Source of the DNA: Lutibacter sp.
Lineage (GTDB): Bacteria; Bacteroidota; Bacteroidia; Flavobacteriales; Flavobacteriaceae
Assembly: GCA_030683995.1 (NCBI GenBank)
Contig: JAUXPH010000015.1
Span: 1-64,000 of the forward strand
Length of the DNA: 64,000 nt
Direction: 5' to 3'
In this document: positions 1-9,034 of the stretch, piece after piece
How the letters are laid out: the number at the start of each line of letters is the position of its first letter
Numbering within the stretch: position 1 is the first letter of the stretch
Program-made: the position numbers and the translations under genes
Notes under the pieces: model-generated
Told to the model about the DNA's origin: nothing
Databases searched by the model: none
What the model saw: the letters and a program-made list of their open reading frames with translations, nothing else

Positions 1-135
1 ATTTATTAATTCATCGTAAACAAAGGAAAAATCAATCAGGTCATTAATCTTTCTGAGTAGATTCTCTTTTGGAACAATCAAATCATATAGTGAACCATAC
101 TCAGTAAATTGAATTGTTTTTTGTTGTAACAGCAT
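1..135 (-). CDS. IS1182-family transposase, N-terminal fragment cut by window edge
   Basis: The minus-strand frame opens with ATG at 135 and stays open for 45 codons to the window edge. The translation contains the stretch SLYDLIVPKENLLRKINDLI followed by DFSFVYDEL, which I recognise as the start of IS1182-type (DDE, DUF772-containing) transposases common in Flavobacteria. These enzymes catalyse excision and insertion of their own element. Only the N-terminus is visible, so I cannot say whether the gene is intact. It points away from fabI, out of the window. Family assignment is from memory of the motif, not a search. Confidence 0.7.
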   Translation of the reverse strand, partial: MLLQQKTIQFTEYGSLYDLIVPKENLLRKINDLIDFSFVYDELIN

Positions 136-170
136 ATATATATTAGGTGTTTAAGACGATACAAGATACA

Positions 171-210
171 AAAAAAGGAGTAGATAAACTTGCGTTTCTA
201 CTCCCTTTTT
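171..210 (-). terminator. Rho-independent terminator, probably for fabI
   Basis: Read on the minus strand, a GGGAGTAG arm and a CTACTCC arm enclose a loop of about 14 nt and are followed by a run of seven T. It lies about 80 bp past the fabI stop. It could instead belong to the insertion sequence, where such hairpins shield the transposase from read-through. Confidence 0.6.
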
Positions 211-292
211 ATTAATATTTAAGTCTTAAATTGACTTTTTCAGTGGCCTCGATTTTAAATCACCGCTTTTTTAATATTTAAAGTATATAATA

Positions 293-1159
293 CTATTTTT
301 TATCCTTATTTTTTGAATCCTCAACAACTTTTTCAGGTTCTGGTTGATAATCTTTCATGAAATCTTCCATAATTGCGGTACTTACACCCATATTAGAGAA
401 ACCTCCATCGTGAAATAAATTTTGAAGTGTCACTTTCTTAGTCAGATCTGAAAATAAACTTATGGTATAATCCGCACATTCTAAAGCTGTTGCGTTTCCA
501 AGTGGCGACATTTTTTCTGCATAAGCAATAAATCCGTCGAAACCTTTTACACCGCTTCCGGCAGTGGTTGGCGTTGGAGATTGGGAAATTGTGTTGACTC
601 TTACTTTTTTATCTCTTCCGAAGAAATAGCCAAAACTACGTGCAACCGATTCTAAATATGCCTTATTATCTGCCATATCATTATAATCAGGAAAAACGCG
701 TTGCGCCGCCATATAAGATAATGCCACAATACTTCCCCATTCATTCATAGCATCTCTTTGATATAACACACTCATTAATCTGTGAAAAGACAGCGCAGAA
801 ACATCAAAACCTGTTTTTGTAAAATTATAATCTTGGTGTGTATAGTGATTTCCCCTGCGAACATTAACCGACATACCAATGGAATGCAAAACAAAATCAA
901 TTTTTCCACCTAATATTTTCATGGCACCATCCACCAAATCTTCAAGATCCATAATTGATGTGGCATCAGCTGCAATTATTTCTGAACCTGTTTTTTCCGC
1001 CAATTCAGCTATAGTTCCAAGTCTCAATGCAACAGGCGCATTTGATAAAACAAATATTGCACCTTCTTCATGAGCTCTTTCTGCAACTTTCCAGGCGATT
1101 GATTTTGAATCTAAAGCTCCTAAAATAATTCCTTTTTTTCCTTTAAGTAAATTATACAT
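293..1159 (-). CDS. fabI: Enoyl-[acyl-carrier-protein] reductase (NADH) FabI
   Basis: FabI reduces trans-2-enoyl-ACP to acyl-ACP in the last step of each fatty-acid elongation cycle, in the cytoplasm. The 288-residue protein is a short-chain dehydrogenase fold with an N-terminal dinucleotide-binding segment (ILGALDSKSIAWKVA, residues 12-26). It has the FabI catalytic spacing Tyr149, Tyr159, Lys166, matching Tyr146/Tyr156/Lys163 of the E. coli enzyme. The C-terminus carries about 20 extra charged residues beyond the usual 260-270. It follows recN with a 54-bp gap that holds its own -7 box, so it can be transcribed separately. Identification is secure. Confidence 0.97.
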   Translation of the reverse strand: MYNLLKGKKGIILGALDSKSIAWKVAERAHEEGAIFVLSNAPVALRLGTIAELAEKTGSEIIAADATSIMDLEDLVDGAMKILGGKIDFVLHSIGMSVNVRRGNHYTHQDYNFTKTGFDVSALSFHRLMSVLYQRDAMNEWGSIVALSYMAAQRVFPDYNDMADNKAYLESVARSFGYFFGRDKKVRVNTISQSPTPTTAGSGVKGFDGFIAYAEKMSPLGNATALECADYTISLFSDLTKKVTLQNLFHDGGFSNMGVSTAIMEDFMKDYQPEPEKVVEDSKNKDKK

Positions 1160-1197
1160 AATTGTATTTGTTTTTGATTTAATTTTAATTTAAGCTG

Positions 1198-1205
1198 CAA
1201 ATATA
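1198..1205 (-). promoter_or_regulatory. -7 box of fabI promoter
   Basis: TATATTTG on the minus strand fits the Bacteroidetes consensus TAnnTTTG and lies 38 bp upstream of the fabI ATG, between recN and fabI. No convincing -33 TTG was seen. Confidence 0.55.
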
Positions 1206-1213
1206 GTAATTTC

Positions 1214-2866
1214 TTAATTTAATAACTGCTTAGCGTGTTCAATAGCGGTTTTTGAAATCTCTTTTCCACCCAACATTTCAGCTATTTCCTCAATTCTTTC
1301 ACTTTCAGTCAATTCTTTTAACCGTGTTACTATATTATTTTCAATATCTTCTTTGTAAACTTTATAATGTTGTTTTCCTTTTGCGGCAATTTGCGGTAAA
1401 TGGGTAATGGTAATCACTTGCATATTCGCACTCATTTGTTCCATAATATCAGCCATTTTAGTGGAAACATCACCCGAAACTCCAGTATCAATTTCATCAA
1501 AAATAATGGTGGGCAATTTTAAATATTCTGAAAGAATGGCTTTAACCGATAACATGATTCGCGACATTTCACCTCCTGAAGCAATTTTTTTCAATTCCCC
1601 AAAATTAGCGCCTTTATTTGCCGATATAAAAAGTTGCAGCTCGTCTTTTCCGTTTTGAAAATACTGTTTTGTATGCTTGATGCTGAAATTAAAACGGGTA
1701 TTTTCCATTCCCAAATTTTCTAGGCTGTTTTCTAGCTTTGAAACAAGTACCGGAATTGCTTTTTCTCTTTCATCAAAAATTGATTTCGCCAATTTGTCAA
1801 TTTTTTCGGCAACATTGTTAATTTCTTTTTCTTTATCTATAATTGCTGCGGAAGAATTTTCTACCGCATCAACTTTTACCGAAAGTTCTTCTTGCTTTTG
1901 AAGCAATTCAGCAATGGTGGTAACTGCATGCTTTTTTTGCAAATTGTAAATCAATTGCAATCGGTCGTTCAGCTTTTGCAATTCCAACGGATCAAAATCG
2001 ACGTTTTCATAGAAATCTTCAATCTCGCCGGCAATATCATCAAATTCAATTTTAACGCTTAAAATACGATGATGAAGCGCTTCGTATTCATTTGAAAATG
2101 AAGAAATTCTATGGATGCTTGTCAAAAATGAATTCAACAGTGTTTGTAAACCAATTTCTTCGCTTAACGCAAGTGCCTGTGCTTCAGACAGATTTAGTTT
2201 TATTTCTTCAATATTGTTCAATTTATCCAACGACTGCTCAATAACTTCCTGCTCATCTGTCTGTAACTTGGCCTTTTTCAGCTCATCGAATAAATGCAAG
2301 TTGTATTCATAGTTTTGCGTGGCTGTCTCCTGATTCTTTTTGAGTTCATTCAGCTCTTTGGTCAACTGCGTAAACAATTTCAACCCGCGTTTGTACGATT
2401 CAATTTTTGGCGCATTGCCGGCAAGCGCATCAATAATCTGAAACTGAAAATTCACATCCGACAATTGGTGGGTTTGATGTTGGGAATGCACATCAATCAG
2501 TTTTTCGCTTAAATCCTGCAAAACCTGCAACGTTGTAGGCGTATCGTTCACAAAAGCACGAGATTTTCCGCTGGGTGCTATTTCTCTTCTGATGATGGTT
2601 TCGTTTTCAAAATCAATGTCATTTTCATCAAAAAATCCTTCCAACTGATAATTAGAGATTAGGAATTTTGCCTCAATGATGCATTTTTTATCAACATCTT
2701 TCAACGTTGAAATATCAGCTCTTTTTCCCAAGACCAATCCAAGTGCTCCCAATAAAATAGATTTACCCGCGCCGGTTTCACCGGTTATTGTAGATAAATA
2801 ATCCCTGAAATTAACAGATAAACTATCTATTAATGCATAATTTTTTATGGAAAGATTTGTAAGCAT
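1214..2866 (-). CDS. recN: DNA repair protein RecN
   Basis: RecN is an SMC-like ATPase that acts early in recombinational repair of double-strand breaks. The 550-residue protein has the Walker A motif GETGAGKS at 29-36, a long central coiled-coil region rich in Glu, Lys and Leu (about 150-370), then the ABC signature ASGGEMSR and the Walker B region TIIFDEIDTGVSG near the C-terminus. This is the standard RecN order and length. It lies 23 bp downstream of the DUF4835 gene in the conserved Bacteroidota run bamD-rpoZ-coaBC-DUF4835-recN, and is probably co-transcribed with it. Confidence 0.96.
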   Translation of the reverse strand: MLTNLSIKNYALIDSLSVNFRDYLSTITGETGAGKSILLGALGLVLGKRADISTLKDVDKKCIIEAKFLISNYQLEGFFDENDIDFENETIIRREIAPSGKSRAFVNDTPTTLQVLQDLSEKLIDVHSQHQTHQLSDVNFQFQIIDALAGNAPKIESYKRGLKLFTQLTKELNELKKNQETATQNYEYNLHLFDELKKAKLQTDEQEVIEQSLDKLNNIEEIKLNLSEAQALALSEEIGLQTLLNSFLTSIHRISSFSNEYEALHHRILSVKIEFDDIAGEIEDFYENVDFDPLELQKLNDRLQLIYNLQKKHAVTTIAELLQKQEELSVKVDAVENSSAAIIDKEKEINNVAEKIDKLAKSIFDEREKAIPVLVSKLENSLENLGMENTRFNFSIKHTKQYFQNGKDELQLFISANKGANFGELKKIASGGEMSRIMLSVKAILSEYLKLPTIIFDEIDTGVSGDVSTKMADIMEQMSANMQVITITHLPQIAAKGKQHYKVYKEDIENNIVTRLKELTESERIEEIAEMLGGKEISKTAIEHAKQLLN

Positions 2867-2889
2867 TCTTGTAATTTAATGTTAAGAAT

Positions 2890-3777
2890 TTACTTGATGT
2901 CGTTCCACTTAGCCGCGTTAAGAGGTGAAATTTTGAGTAAGTCTTCTTTTAATTTAAAAGTATCATAGTTTGGTCCATCTGAAAAAACAGAGACAATTTC
3001 ATCAGCTTTCGCGTCCATAAAAACCCTTAATAAAGTGGCATTCGGACGAGAATCGTAGATGGTTTTTAACATTCCGATGGATTCCGCAATTTTTTGTTTT
3101 GCTCTTTTTTTATCCTGATGCATCACATCCAACCCTTTCAAATGATAGGTATACAATGCGGAGCGAAATAAACTGTAAGTTGGCGCCAAAATATGGTCGA
3201 TTAAAATAAATCTGGATTTGGATCCATCACTTTGATTCCATCCGGCGTATCCGCTTTGTTGCGATTGCACCACAATATTTTGTGCTTTTGTAAAAAAATT
3301 TGTGCCGCCATTTAAAGCAAATGTGTCGGCATCCATTCCTAAAATGGCATAAACATAAAATGAAACTATGGCGCTCAAATTGGATTCGAACTGGTTTTCA
3401 TTAAACTGTAACGGCTCGTACTCTACATATTTAAAGGAAAAATTATCATCTTTAAAATTAAAAACCGGTGTTAAATAAGTTGAACTGTAAATGGGACGTG
3501 AAGATTGTATTTGAATATGCCCCTTAAAATCGTCGCCAGACTGCTCTAAAATAGTGATCGTTAAATTGCAGCTAATGCGTTCCTGAGGAAGATAATTAAG
3601 ATTCGTCCAACGTTTTTGATTCACAAACTCATTCAATGAATTCTCCAACGTTTTAAAAATTTGTTTGTTTGATCCCGGAATTTTATCTGCATTCACAGCG
3701 ATGGTACAGTTTAATTCCTGTGCATTTAGCTGGGCTGTAAAAAAAAGAATACTAAGCAGTTGAACTATTTTACGCAT
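2890..3777 (-). CDS. DUF4835 family exported protein
   Basis: A 295-residue protein of unknown function, recognised as the DUF4835 family that sits between coaBC and recN in many Flavobacteria. The first 19 residues form a cleavable signal peptide ending in QLNAQ, so the mature protein is periplasmic or secreted. No catalytic motif is evident; the C-terminal half is charged and probably helical. Its start overlaps the end of coaBC by 13 bp, so expression is probably coupled to that gene. Conservation of the neighbourhood is known; function is not. Confidence 0.85.
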   Translation of the reverse strand: MRKIVQLLSILFFTAQLNAQELNCTIAVNADKIPGSNKQIFKTLENSLNEFVNQKRWTNLNYLPQERISCNLTITILEQSGDDFKGHIQIQSSRPIYSSTYLTPVFNFKDDNFSFKYVEYEPLQFNENQFESNLSAIVSFYVYAILGMDADTFALNGGTNFFTKAQNIVVQSQQSGYAGWNQSDGSKSRFILIDHILAPTYSLFRSALYTYHLKGLDVMHQDKKRAKQKIAESIGMLKTIYDSRPNATLLRVFMDAKADEIVSVFSDGPNYDTFKLKEDLLKISPLNAAKWNDIK

Positions 3778-4985
3778 AAAATCTGATTCAAAATTACATT
3801 AAATATATCTTCGGCGACCTCTGCTTTAGATTTTATACTAAATTCTGAAATTTTTTCGAATTTATCAATGATTGTGACTTTATTTGTTTCTTTTTTAAAT
3901 CCGGCGCCTTTATCCTGTAGCGAATTCAACACAATTAAATCTAAATTCTTCGATTTTAACTTTGTAATGGCATTTTCCAATTCACTATTTGTTTCCAACG
4001 CAAAGCCAACCAAAAACTGCTGATTTTTAACTTTACCCAAGGAAGCCAATATGTCTTTGGTTTTCACCAATTCAATGGTCAAGGTATCGGATGTTTTCTT
4101 TATTTTATTTTCTGCAACTTCTTTAGGTTTGTAATCTGCCACGGCAGCCGAAAGAATGGCAATATCAACTGAGCTAAAATATTTATGGACTTCATGGTAC
4201 ATTTCTTCGGCGCTCACCACATCAATTCTTTGAATTAGAGAATGTGACACTGTTTCATTTGAATTTCCTGTAATCAAAAAAACTTCAGCGCCTAAATTGG
4301 CGGCTTTTTTGGCCAATTCAAATCCCATTTTACCGGAAGAATGATTTCCTATAAACCTAACAGGATCAATGGCTTCATACGTTGGTCCGGCAGTAATCAA
4401 AACTTTTTTGTTGAATAATGGCAATCCTTGAACAATCTCATTTTCAATAAATGATACAATATTTTCGGGTTCTTCCATACGGCCTTCCCCTACCAAACCA
4501 CTCGCGAGTTCACCGCTTGCCGGCGGAATAAAAACGTTCCCGAAACTTTGTAATTTTTCTATACTATGCTTTGTAGCCGGATGTTGGTACATATCCAAAT
4601 CCATTGCAGGCGCAAAATACACCTTGCATTTGGCCGATAAATAAGTGGCTAACAATAAATTGTCGCAAACGCCATTGGCCATTTTAGACAAAGTATTTGC
4701 AGTTGCCGGAGCAATAAGCATATAATCGGCCCACAAGCCTAAATCTACGTGGCTGTTCCATTGTTCGTTTTCTTCATCTCCTTTTTCAAAAAAGGTAGAA
4801 CAAACCGGATTTTTGGACAATGTTGAAAGTGTAAGCGGCGTGACAAAATCTTTGGCTGCAGGTGTCATCACAACTTTTACCTGCGCGCCCGATTTCACAA
4901 AAAGTCGCACTAAATGTGCTGTTTTATAAGCAGCAATACCGGCGGTAACGCCCAATAGTATTTTTTTACCGCTTAAAATGGACAT
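3765..4985 (-). CDS. coaBC: Bifunctional phosphopantothenoylcysteine decarboxylase / phosphopantothenate-cysteine ligase
   Basis: CoaBC joins cysteine to 4'-phosphopantothenate and decarboxylates the product, two steps of coenzyme A synthesis. The N-terminal flavoprotein domain (about 1-190) shows GVTAGIAAYK, the His-containing NSHVDLGLWAD segment and the APAMDLDMY substrate-recognition loop. The C-terminal ligase domain (about 190-400) begins with KVLITAGPTYEAIDPVRFI and contains the NHSSGKMG motif. The 406-residue length is normal. It abuts rpoZ directly (stop and start in adjacent codons) and overlaps the DUF4835 gene, indicating one transcript. Confidence 0.97.
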   Translation of the reverse strand: MSILSGKKILLGVTAGIAAYKTAHLVRLFVKSGAQVKVVMTPAAKDFVTPLTLSTLSKNPVCSTFFEKGDEENEQWNSHVDLGLWADYMLIAPATANTLSKMANGVCDNLLLATYLSAKCKVYFAPAMDLDMYQHPATKHSIEKLQSFGNVFIPPASGELASGLVGEGRMEEPENIVSFIENEIVQGLPLFNKKVLITAGPTYEAIDPVRFIGNHSSGKMGFELAKKAANLGAEVFLITGNSNETVSHSLIQRIDVVSAEEMYHEVHKYFSSVDIAILSAAVADYKPKEVAENKIKKTSDTLTIELVKTKDILASLGKVKNQQFLVGFALETNSELENAITKLKSKNLDLIVLNSLQDKGAGFKKETNKVTIIDKFEKISEFSIKSKAEVAEDIFNVILNQILCVK

Positions 4986-5312
4986 CTATTTTTGAGGTTC
5001 TTCTGGATTTCTGTAATAAATTTTACCGTCTAACCATTCTTGCACTGCAAGTGCTGTTGGTTTTGGTAATTTTTCATAAAATTTAGACACCTCAATTTGT
5101 TCTTTGTTTTCAAAAACCTCATCCAAACTGTCGGTATACGTTGCAAACTCTTCTAATTTTTCAACCAATTCATTTTTTAAATCGATGCTAATTTGGTCTG
5201 CTCTTTTTGCTATAATAGTGATTGCCTCGTAAATGTTGTTTGTTGGCGCCTCAATTTTATTTTTGTCGTAAGTAACAGTGGTATTCGGTGCTTTTGTGTT
5301 TTTATAATCCAT
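4986..5312 (-). CDS. rpoZ: DNA-directed RNA polymerase omega subunit, Bacteroidota type
   Basis: The 108-residue protein matches the omega subunit that helps fold and bind the beta' subunit of RNA polymerase. The recognisable core is NIYEAITIIAKRADQIS (residues about 26-42) followed by a helix KNELVEKLEEF; the N-terminal 25 residues and the C-terminal tail are lineage-specific. Its ATG overlaps the bamD stop in a TAATG junction and its stop abuts coaBC, so it is central in the operon. Small size and weak similarity to proteobacterial omega make the name rest partly on conserved position. Confidence 0.85.
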   Translation of the reverse strand: MDYKNTKAPNTTVTYDKNKIEAPTNNIYEAITIIAKRADQISIDLKNELVEKLEEFATYTDSLDEVFENKEQIEVSKFYEKLPKPTALAVQEWLDGKIYYRNPEEPQK

Positions 5313-6130
5313 TAGTTTTGAGTTTTTATGACGGTTATAGCATTTAATTCATTGCTTAATTCGGAAATTAATTTTTTGGTTTCGTCTAAATATTTTGACT
5401 CGGGAAAACTTCTTTCAAATCGCTGATGCACTTTTATGGCTTCGTTAATCCTCTCTTCCTTTTTAACAATAATACTGTTTGTTGCCAAATAATAAGCCGA
5501 TTTAAACTTCAGATACATCGCTTCTTCTTTGTAGGAAGTGCCTAAATAATCTGAAAGTAAATTGTCAAAAGCAACCATTGCTGCTGTATAATCTTGGGTA
5601 TGATAATATTGTTTTGCTATCTCGAAAGATTTTTTTTCCAATTTTAAGGTTAATTCCTTGATGTTTTTATTGGCATCAGGAACTTTATCGGAGTCCGGAA
5701 ATTTATAGATAAAAGATTGTAGCGCCGTGATGGCTTCCTTTGTGTCCTTTTGATCTAAACTATATACCGGTGACGCCAAATAATAACTGTAAGCTGACAA
5801 ATATGCGGCTTCTTCAACCTTTGAACTTTTTGGATAACCTTTTACAAATTTATCAAAATAATAAGCCGCTAAACTATATTGTTTGGTGTTATAATGTGCT
5901 TGGGAAACCATATATTGAATACGCTCCATTTGAGGTTTTCCTCTATAACTTGGCGTTATTTTCTCAAATAAAGCAATGGCTTTTGTATACTTTTGTTCAT
6001 CATACAATTTAACCGCCAACATATATTGCTCTTCACTGGTTCCTTTATTCAACACTTTTTGGTATTCACCGCAAGATGAAAAGCCCAAAGCGACTAACAA
6101 AATGAAAATATAAATCTTATTTTTTTGCAT
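5312..6130 (-). CDS. bamD: Outer-membrane assembly lipoprotein BamD
   Basis: BamD is the essential lipoprotein partner of BamA in inserting beta-barrel proteins into the outer membrane. The 272-residue protein has a lipobox ending at Cys20 (ALGFSSC). Tetratricopeptide-like helical repeats follow, visible as recurring YTKAIALFEKI, YSLAAYYFDKFVKGYPKS and YTAAMVAFDNLLSDY patterns. It is the first gene of the minus-strand run through recN. A -7 box ends only 4 nt before its ATG, suggesting a leaderless message. Confidence 0.95.
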   Translation of the reverse strand: MQKNKIYIFILLVALGFSSCGEYQKVLNKGTSEEQYMLAVKLYDEQKYTKAIALFEKITPSYRGKPQMERIQYMVSQAHYNTKQYSLAAYYFDKFVKGYPKSSKVEEAAYLSAYSYYLASPVYSLDQKDTKEAITALQSFIYKFPDSDKVPDANKNIKELTLKLEKKSFEIAKQYYHTQDYTAAMVAFDNLLSDYLGTSYKEEAMYLKFKSAYYLATNSIIVKKEERINEAIKVHQRFERSFPESKYLDETKKLISELSNELNAITVIKTQN

Positions 6131-6134
6131 TTGG

Positions 6135-6142
6135 CAAAATTA
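6135..6142 (-). promoter_or_regulatory. -7 box of bamD operon promoter, leaderless start
   Basis: TAATTTTG on the minus strand is followed by CCAA and then the bamD ATG. With transcription beginning 4-6 nt past the box, the message would begin at or next to the start codon. Confidence 0.55.
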
Positions 6143-6250
6143 GTTATTTATTATGGATTATTAAAATGATTTTTCACTTGGGAATAAACCACAAAAATAA
6201 CGCGCTTTTCCTATAAATAGTGCCCGTGAATCCTAATTGTTTGTTAATTA

Positions 6251-6766
6251 TTAGGCTGGTGGCGCAACAGAGCTTACAACAGTAAGTCGTTTAATATCAT
6301 TGTCAAACAAGTACAAACCGCCTTTATCGTCGCCAATTAAATTAATTTTATCTAAAATAGTTCGGGCCTGCGCTTCTTCTTCTATTTGTTCGGCAACATA
6401 CCACTGTAAAAAGTTATGCGTTGCGTAGTCTTTTTCTTCCAATGAAATATGCACCAATTCATTAATGCTTTGGGAAACAAAGACTTCGTGTTTGAACAAG
6501 GTTTCAAACATATTTTTTATGGAACCAAATTCAAGTGCTGGCGCGCTTAATTCTGTAACCATTGCGTGTCCGCCGCGTTCGTTGATATATTTAAAAAATT
6601 TAAGCATATGCAATCTTTCTTCATCAGATTGTGCATACATAAATTGAGAAACGCCTTCCAAGCCTTTAATTTCTGACCATGAAGCCATCGCCAAATATAT
6701 TTGTGAAGACTCTGCTTCAATTCTGATTTGCTTGTTTAAAATGGATTGCATTCTTTCTGATAACAT
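6251..6766 (-). CDS. ftnA: Non-heme ferritin
   Basis: Ferritin stores iron as a ferric mineral inside a 24-subunit shell after oxidising ferrous iron at a di-iron centre. The 171-residue chain carries the ferroxidase ligands at the same numbers as E. coli FtnA: Glu17, Glu50, His53, Glu94, plus Glu126, Gln127, Glu129 and Glu130 in the third-site region. It has no heme-ligand Met of the bacterioferritin type that I can identify. It is transcribed alone from a -7 box at 6831-6838, with about 50-60 nt of leader, and lies 120 bp upstream of bamD. Confidence 0.95.
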   Translation of the reverse strand: MLSERMQSILNKQIRIEAESSQIYLAMASWSEIKGLEGVSQFMYAQSDEERLHMLKFFKYINERGGHAMVTELSAPALEFGSIKNMFETLFKHEVFVSQSINELVHISLEEKDYATHNFLQWYVAEQIEEEAQARTILDKINLIGDDKGGLYLFDNDIKRLTVVSSVAPPA

Positions 6767-6816
6767 ACTTTTTGATTTTTTAATGTTGTTTTATGATAAT
6801 TTCTAAATACTAAAAT

Positions 6817-7692
6817 CTAATAATTAGCCGCAAAGTTAGTTATTTTTTGTTGTAAATCATACGAAGCATTTACCAAAGGCAATCGCACGTTTTCTGAGCA
6901 AATACCCGAATTTTTTAGTAAAGCTTTTATTCCTGCCGGATTTCCTTCTTCAAATATATAATCGATGCAATCCATCACTTTGTAATGAAGTTCATTGGCT
7001 TTTGCAACATTCCCTTTTAATCCCTGTTGAATCATTTCTGAAAAATCTTTAGGCAAACCTTGTCCGATAACCGAAATTACGCCAGCGCCACCAGCCAAAA
7101 CCATGGCCAAAGCAATCATATCGTCGCCCGAAATAACCATAAAATCTTTTGGTTTGTGCTGAATTAACCGCATCGCCTGAACAATGTCTCCCGCCGCTTC
7201 TTTAACCGCCACAATATTTTTAAAATCTTTGGCCAGTCTTAAAATTGTTTTTGCCTCCACATTTTTTGCAGTTCTTCCAGGCACATTATACACAATAATT
7301 GGCAACGGACTTGCTTCTGAAATGGCTTTAAAATGCTGATAAATTCCTTCTTGCGTTGGTTTGTTATAATAAGGCGAAACGGAAAGTATCGCTGAATATG
7401 CCGATAAATCAGAAGTTTTAATTTCTTGCACCACCGCCATCGTATTATTTCCGCCAATGCCAATAACCAATGGAAGTCGGCCGTTATTGGCCTTAATGAT
7501 GGTTTCTTTAACCTGTTCCTTTTCTTCTGAAGTTAACGTAGCAGGTTCGCCGGTGGTTCCCAAAACCACCAAATAATTTACGCCATGGTCTATTTGAAAA
7601 TTAACCAAACGTTTTAACCCTTCAAAATCAATCGATTTATCCTCCTTAAAAGGTGTTACCAAAGCAACTCCGGTTCCTAACAATTCTATCAT
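6817..7692 (-). CDS. dapA: 4-hydroxy-tetrahydrodipicolinate synthase DapA
   Basis: DapA condenses pyruvate with aspartate semialdehyde, the first committed step to diaminopimelate and lysine. The 291-residue TIM barrel shows the Schiff-base lysine Lys164 in VAVKEAAGD, the proton-relay Tyr135 in [10 protein letters not shown], and the [13 protein letters not shown] loop (104-116). Its ATG overlaps the stop of the upstream DUF6913 gene by 4 bp, so the two are translationally coupled. The dapF epimerase of the same pathway is 27 kb away. Confidence 0.97.
   Translation of the reverse strand: MIELLGTGVALVTPFKEDKSIDFEGLKRLVNFQIDHGVNYLVVLGTTGEPATLTSEEKEQVKETIIKANNGRLPLVIGIGGNNTMAVVQEIKTSDLSAYSAILSVSPYYNKPTQEGIYQHFKAISEASPLPIIVYNVPGRTAKNVEAKTILRLAKDFKNIVAVKEAAGDIVQAMRLIQHKPKDFMVISGDDMIALAMVLAGGAGVISVIGQGLPKDFSEMIQQGLKGNVAKANELHYKVMDCIDYIFEEGNPAGIKALLKNSGICSENVRLPLVNASYDLQQKITNFAANY
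6831..6838 (-). promoter_or_regulatory. -7 box of ferritin promoter
   Basis: TAACTTTG on the minus strand, fitting TAnnTTTG, 64 bp upstream of the ferritin ATG. It overlaps the last codons of dapA. Confidence 0.5.
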
Positions 7693-8213
7693 TGCACTAT
7701 CTTTAAAATGACTAAATATTTTATTAATTCTTCATGAAACAAATCAATCTCATCTGGCTCGCACCTTATCAGTAAATCATACAACCGTTTGTCCATGTGC
7801 GCAAAACCAACCCTAAACGCAGCTTTGCATTGCAATAGTAGTAAGTTGAGATATACATTGTCAACTTTGCTGTAATTAATTAACAAATCATAGTTATTTG
7901 TTAAAATATTTTTTAATTTTTCAGAGTCAATTTTACCGTACCAGCTAAAATCTTTCGGTGTAATAATATCGTCTGTTTCTTTTTCATTTCTCAATTTTCT
8001 TTGGAAAACAACCACTTTTATATCGCTTTCAGAAATTTTCAACAAGGTTGCAAGTTCCCGTACCACTAGCTCTTTTTCTATATTGTCATCAAAAAAAACA
8101 AGTACTTTTTTCACTTCGTCAAACGGACTTTTATGTTCGTTTTTGAGGAAACCTGGCAATGTTTTTTTAAAATAAATTTGATTGCTTTTTCGTTTAAATC
8201 CTGTAAAAATCAT
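7689..8213 (-). CDS. DUF6913 family protein
   Basis: A 174-residue cytoplasmic protein of unknown function. It has no signal peptide or membrane segment. Charged N-terminal residues precede an alternating beta/alpha pattern ([33 protein letters not shown]). I recognise it as the family often found just upstream of dapA in Flavobacteria. The fold pattern resembles small nucleotide- or sugar-binding domains, but no motif supports a function. Its stop overlaps the dapA start (ATGA), and it is divergent from the 5'-nucleotidase pair. Confidence 0.75.
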   Translation of the reverse strand: MIFTGFKRKSNQIYFKKTLPGFLKNEHKSPFDEVKKVLVFFDDNIEKELVVRELATLLKISESDIKVVVFQRKLRNEKETDDIITPKDFSWYGKIDSEKLKNILTNNYDLLINYSKVDNVYLNLLLLQCKAAFRVGFAHMDKRLYDLLIRCEPDEIDLFHEELIKYLVILKIVQ

Positions 8214-8265
8214 CTATATTTACGCTTTAGTCACAAAATTAATTAAAATCATCAGTATAGCAACA

Positions 8266-9030
8266 ATGAAAAAATTTATTATTTCATTTATTATTTTCTC
8301 AGCCCTTTTCAGCTGCAAAAGCCAATTGCCGCAATTGGTTAAAATTGAAGGAAAACAAACCACTGTCAATGAGACCATTGCATCAAACAAAACCATTGAA
8401 AATACCATTAAACCTTACAGGGAAAAGGTTGAAAAAGAAATGAGTACCGTGATTAGCTACACCCCAATAAATTTGTACAGAAATGATGGTAATTTAGAAA
8501 GCAGTTTGGGAAATTTGATGGCAGATTTAAGTTATGAAAGGGCAAATCTGGTTTTTAATTCAAGAACAGGAAAAAATATTGATTTTGCCATGTTTAATTA
8601 TGGCGGCATCAGAGCCGGAATTTCGAAAGGAAACATCACCAATGAAAGCGCTTTTAATTTGATGCCTTTTGAAAATAGTTTGGTGGTGGTTGAATTGACA
8701 TCAGAAAAAATAATGGAATTGGTAAATTACCTGATTTCAGAAAATGTTGCACATCCGCTATCAAAACAGTTTAATTTAACCGTCACAGAAAAAGGCTCCG
8801 ACTTAAAAATAAATAACGCCGCCCTCGACACCTCAAAAACCTATTTTGTGCTGACATCAGATTATTTGCAAACTGGCGGCGACAATATGAATTTCTTTAA
8901 AGATCCTGTGAATATTTACCTACTCGATTATAAAGTGAGAAATGCCATTATTGATTATTTTAAAGCAACGGATACCATTAAAGTTTCTTTGGATGGAAGG
9001 TTTAGAAATGAAAAAACATTAAAGAATTAG
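8266..9030 (+). CDS. 5'-nucleotidase C-terminal domain lipoprotein
   Basis: This encodes only the substrate-binding C-terminal half of a UshA-type 5'-nucleotidase. I chose ATG 8266 because it gives a lipoprotein signal with Cys17 (FSALFSCKS); the frame extends upstream but that part reads as leader. The 254-residue product shows family motifs SSLGNLMADLSYERAN, FNYGGIRAGISKGNIT and DYLQTGGDNMNFF. The catalytic metallophosphatase half is the next gene, 4 bp downstream, so two secreted polypeptides probably pair to dephosphorylate nucleotides in the periplasm. Confidence 0.9.
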   Translation: MKKFIISFIIFSALFSCKSQLPQLVKIEGKQTTVNETIASNKTIENTIKPYREKVEKEMSTVISYTPINLYRNDGNLESSLGNLMADLSYERANLVFNSRTGKNIDFAMFNYGGIRAGISKGNITNESAFNLMPFENSLVVVELTSEKIMELVNYLISENVAHPLSKQFNLTVTEKGSDLKINNAALDTSKTYFVLTSDYLQTGGDNMNFFKDPVNIYLLDYKVRNAIIDYFKATDTIKVSLDGRFRNEKTLKN

Positions 9031-9034
9031 GAAG

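Larger units (their letters stand above)
1..252 (-). mobile_element. End of an IS1182-like insertion sequence (partial)
   Basis: The transposase start at 135 and the non-coding DNA up to about 250 are probably one end of an insertion sequence next to the 3' end of fabI. The exact terminus cannot be fixed because the other end, and hence the matching inverted repeat, is outside the window. The outer boundary given is a guess placed near the GC-richer block at 241-252. Confidence 0.4.
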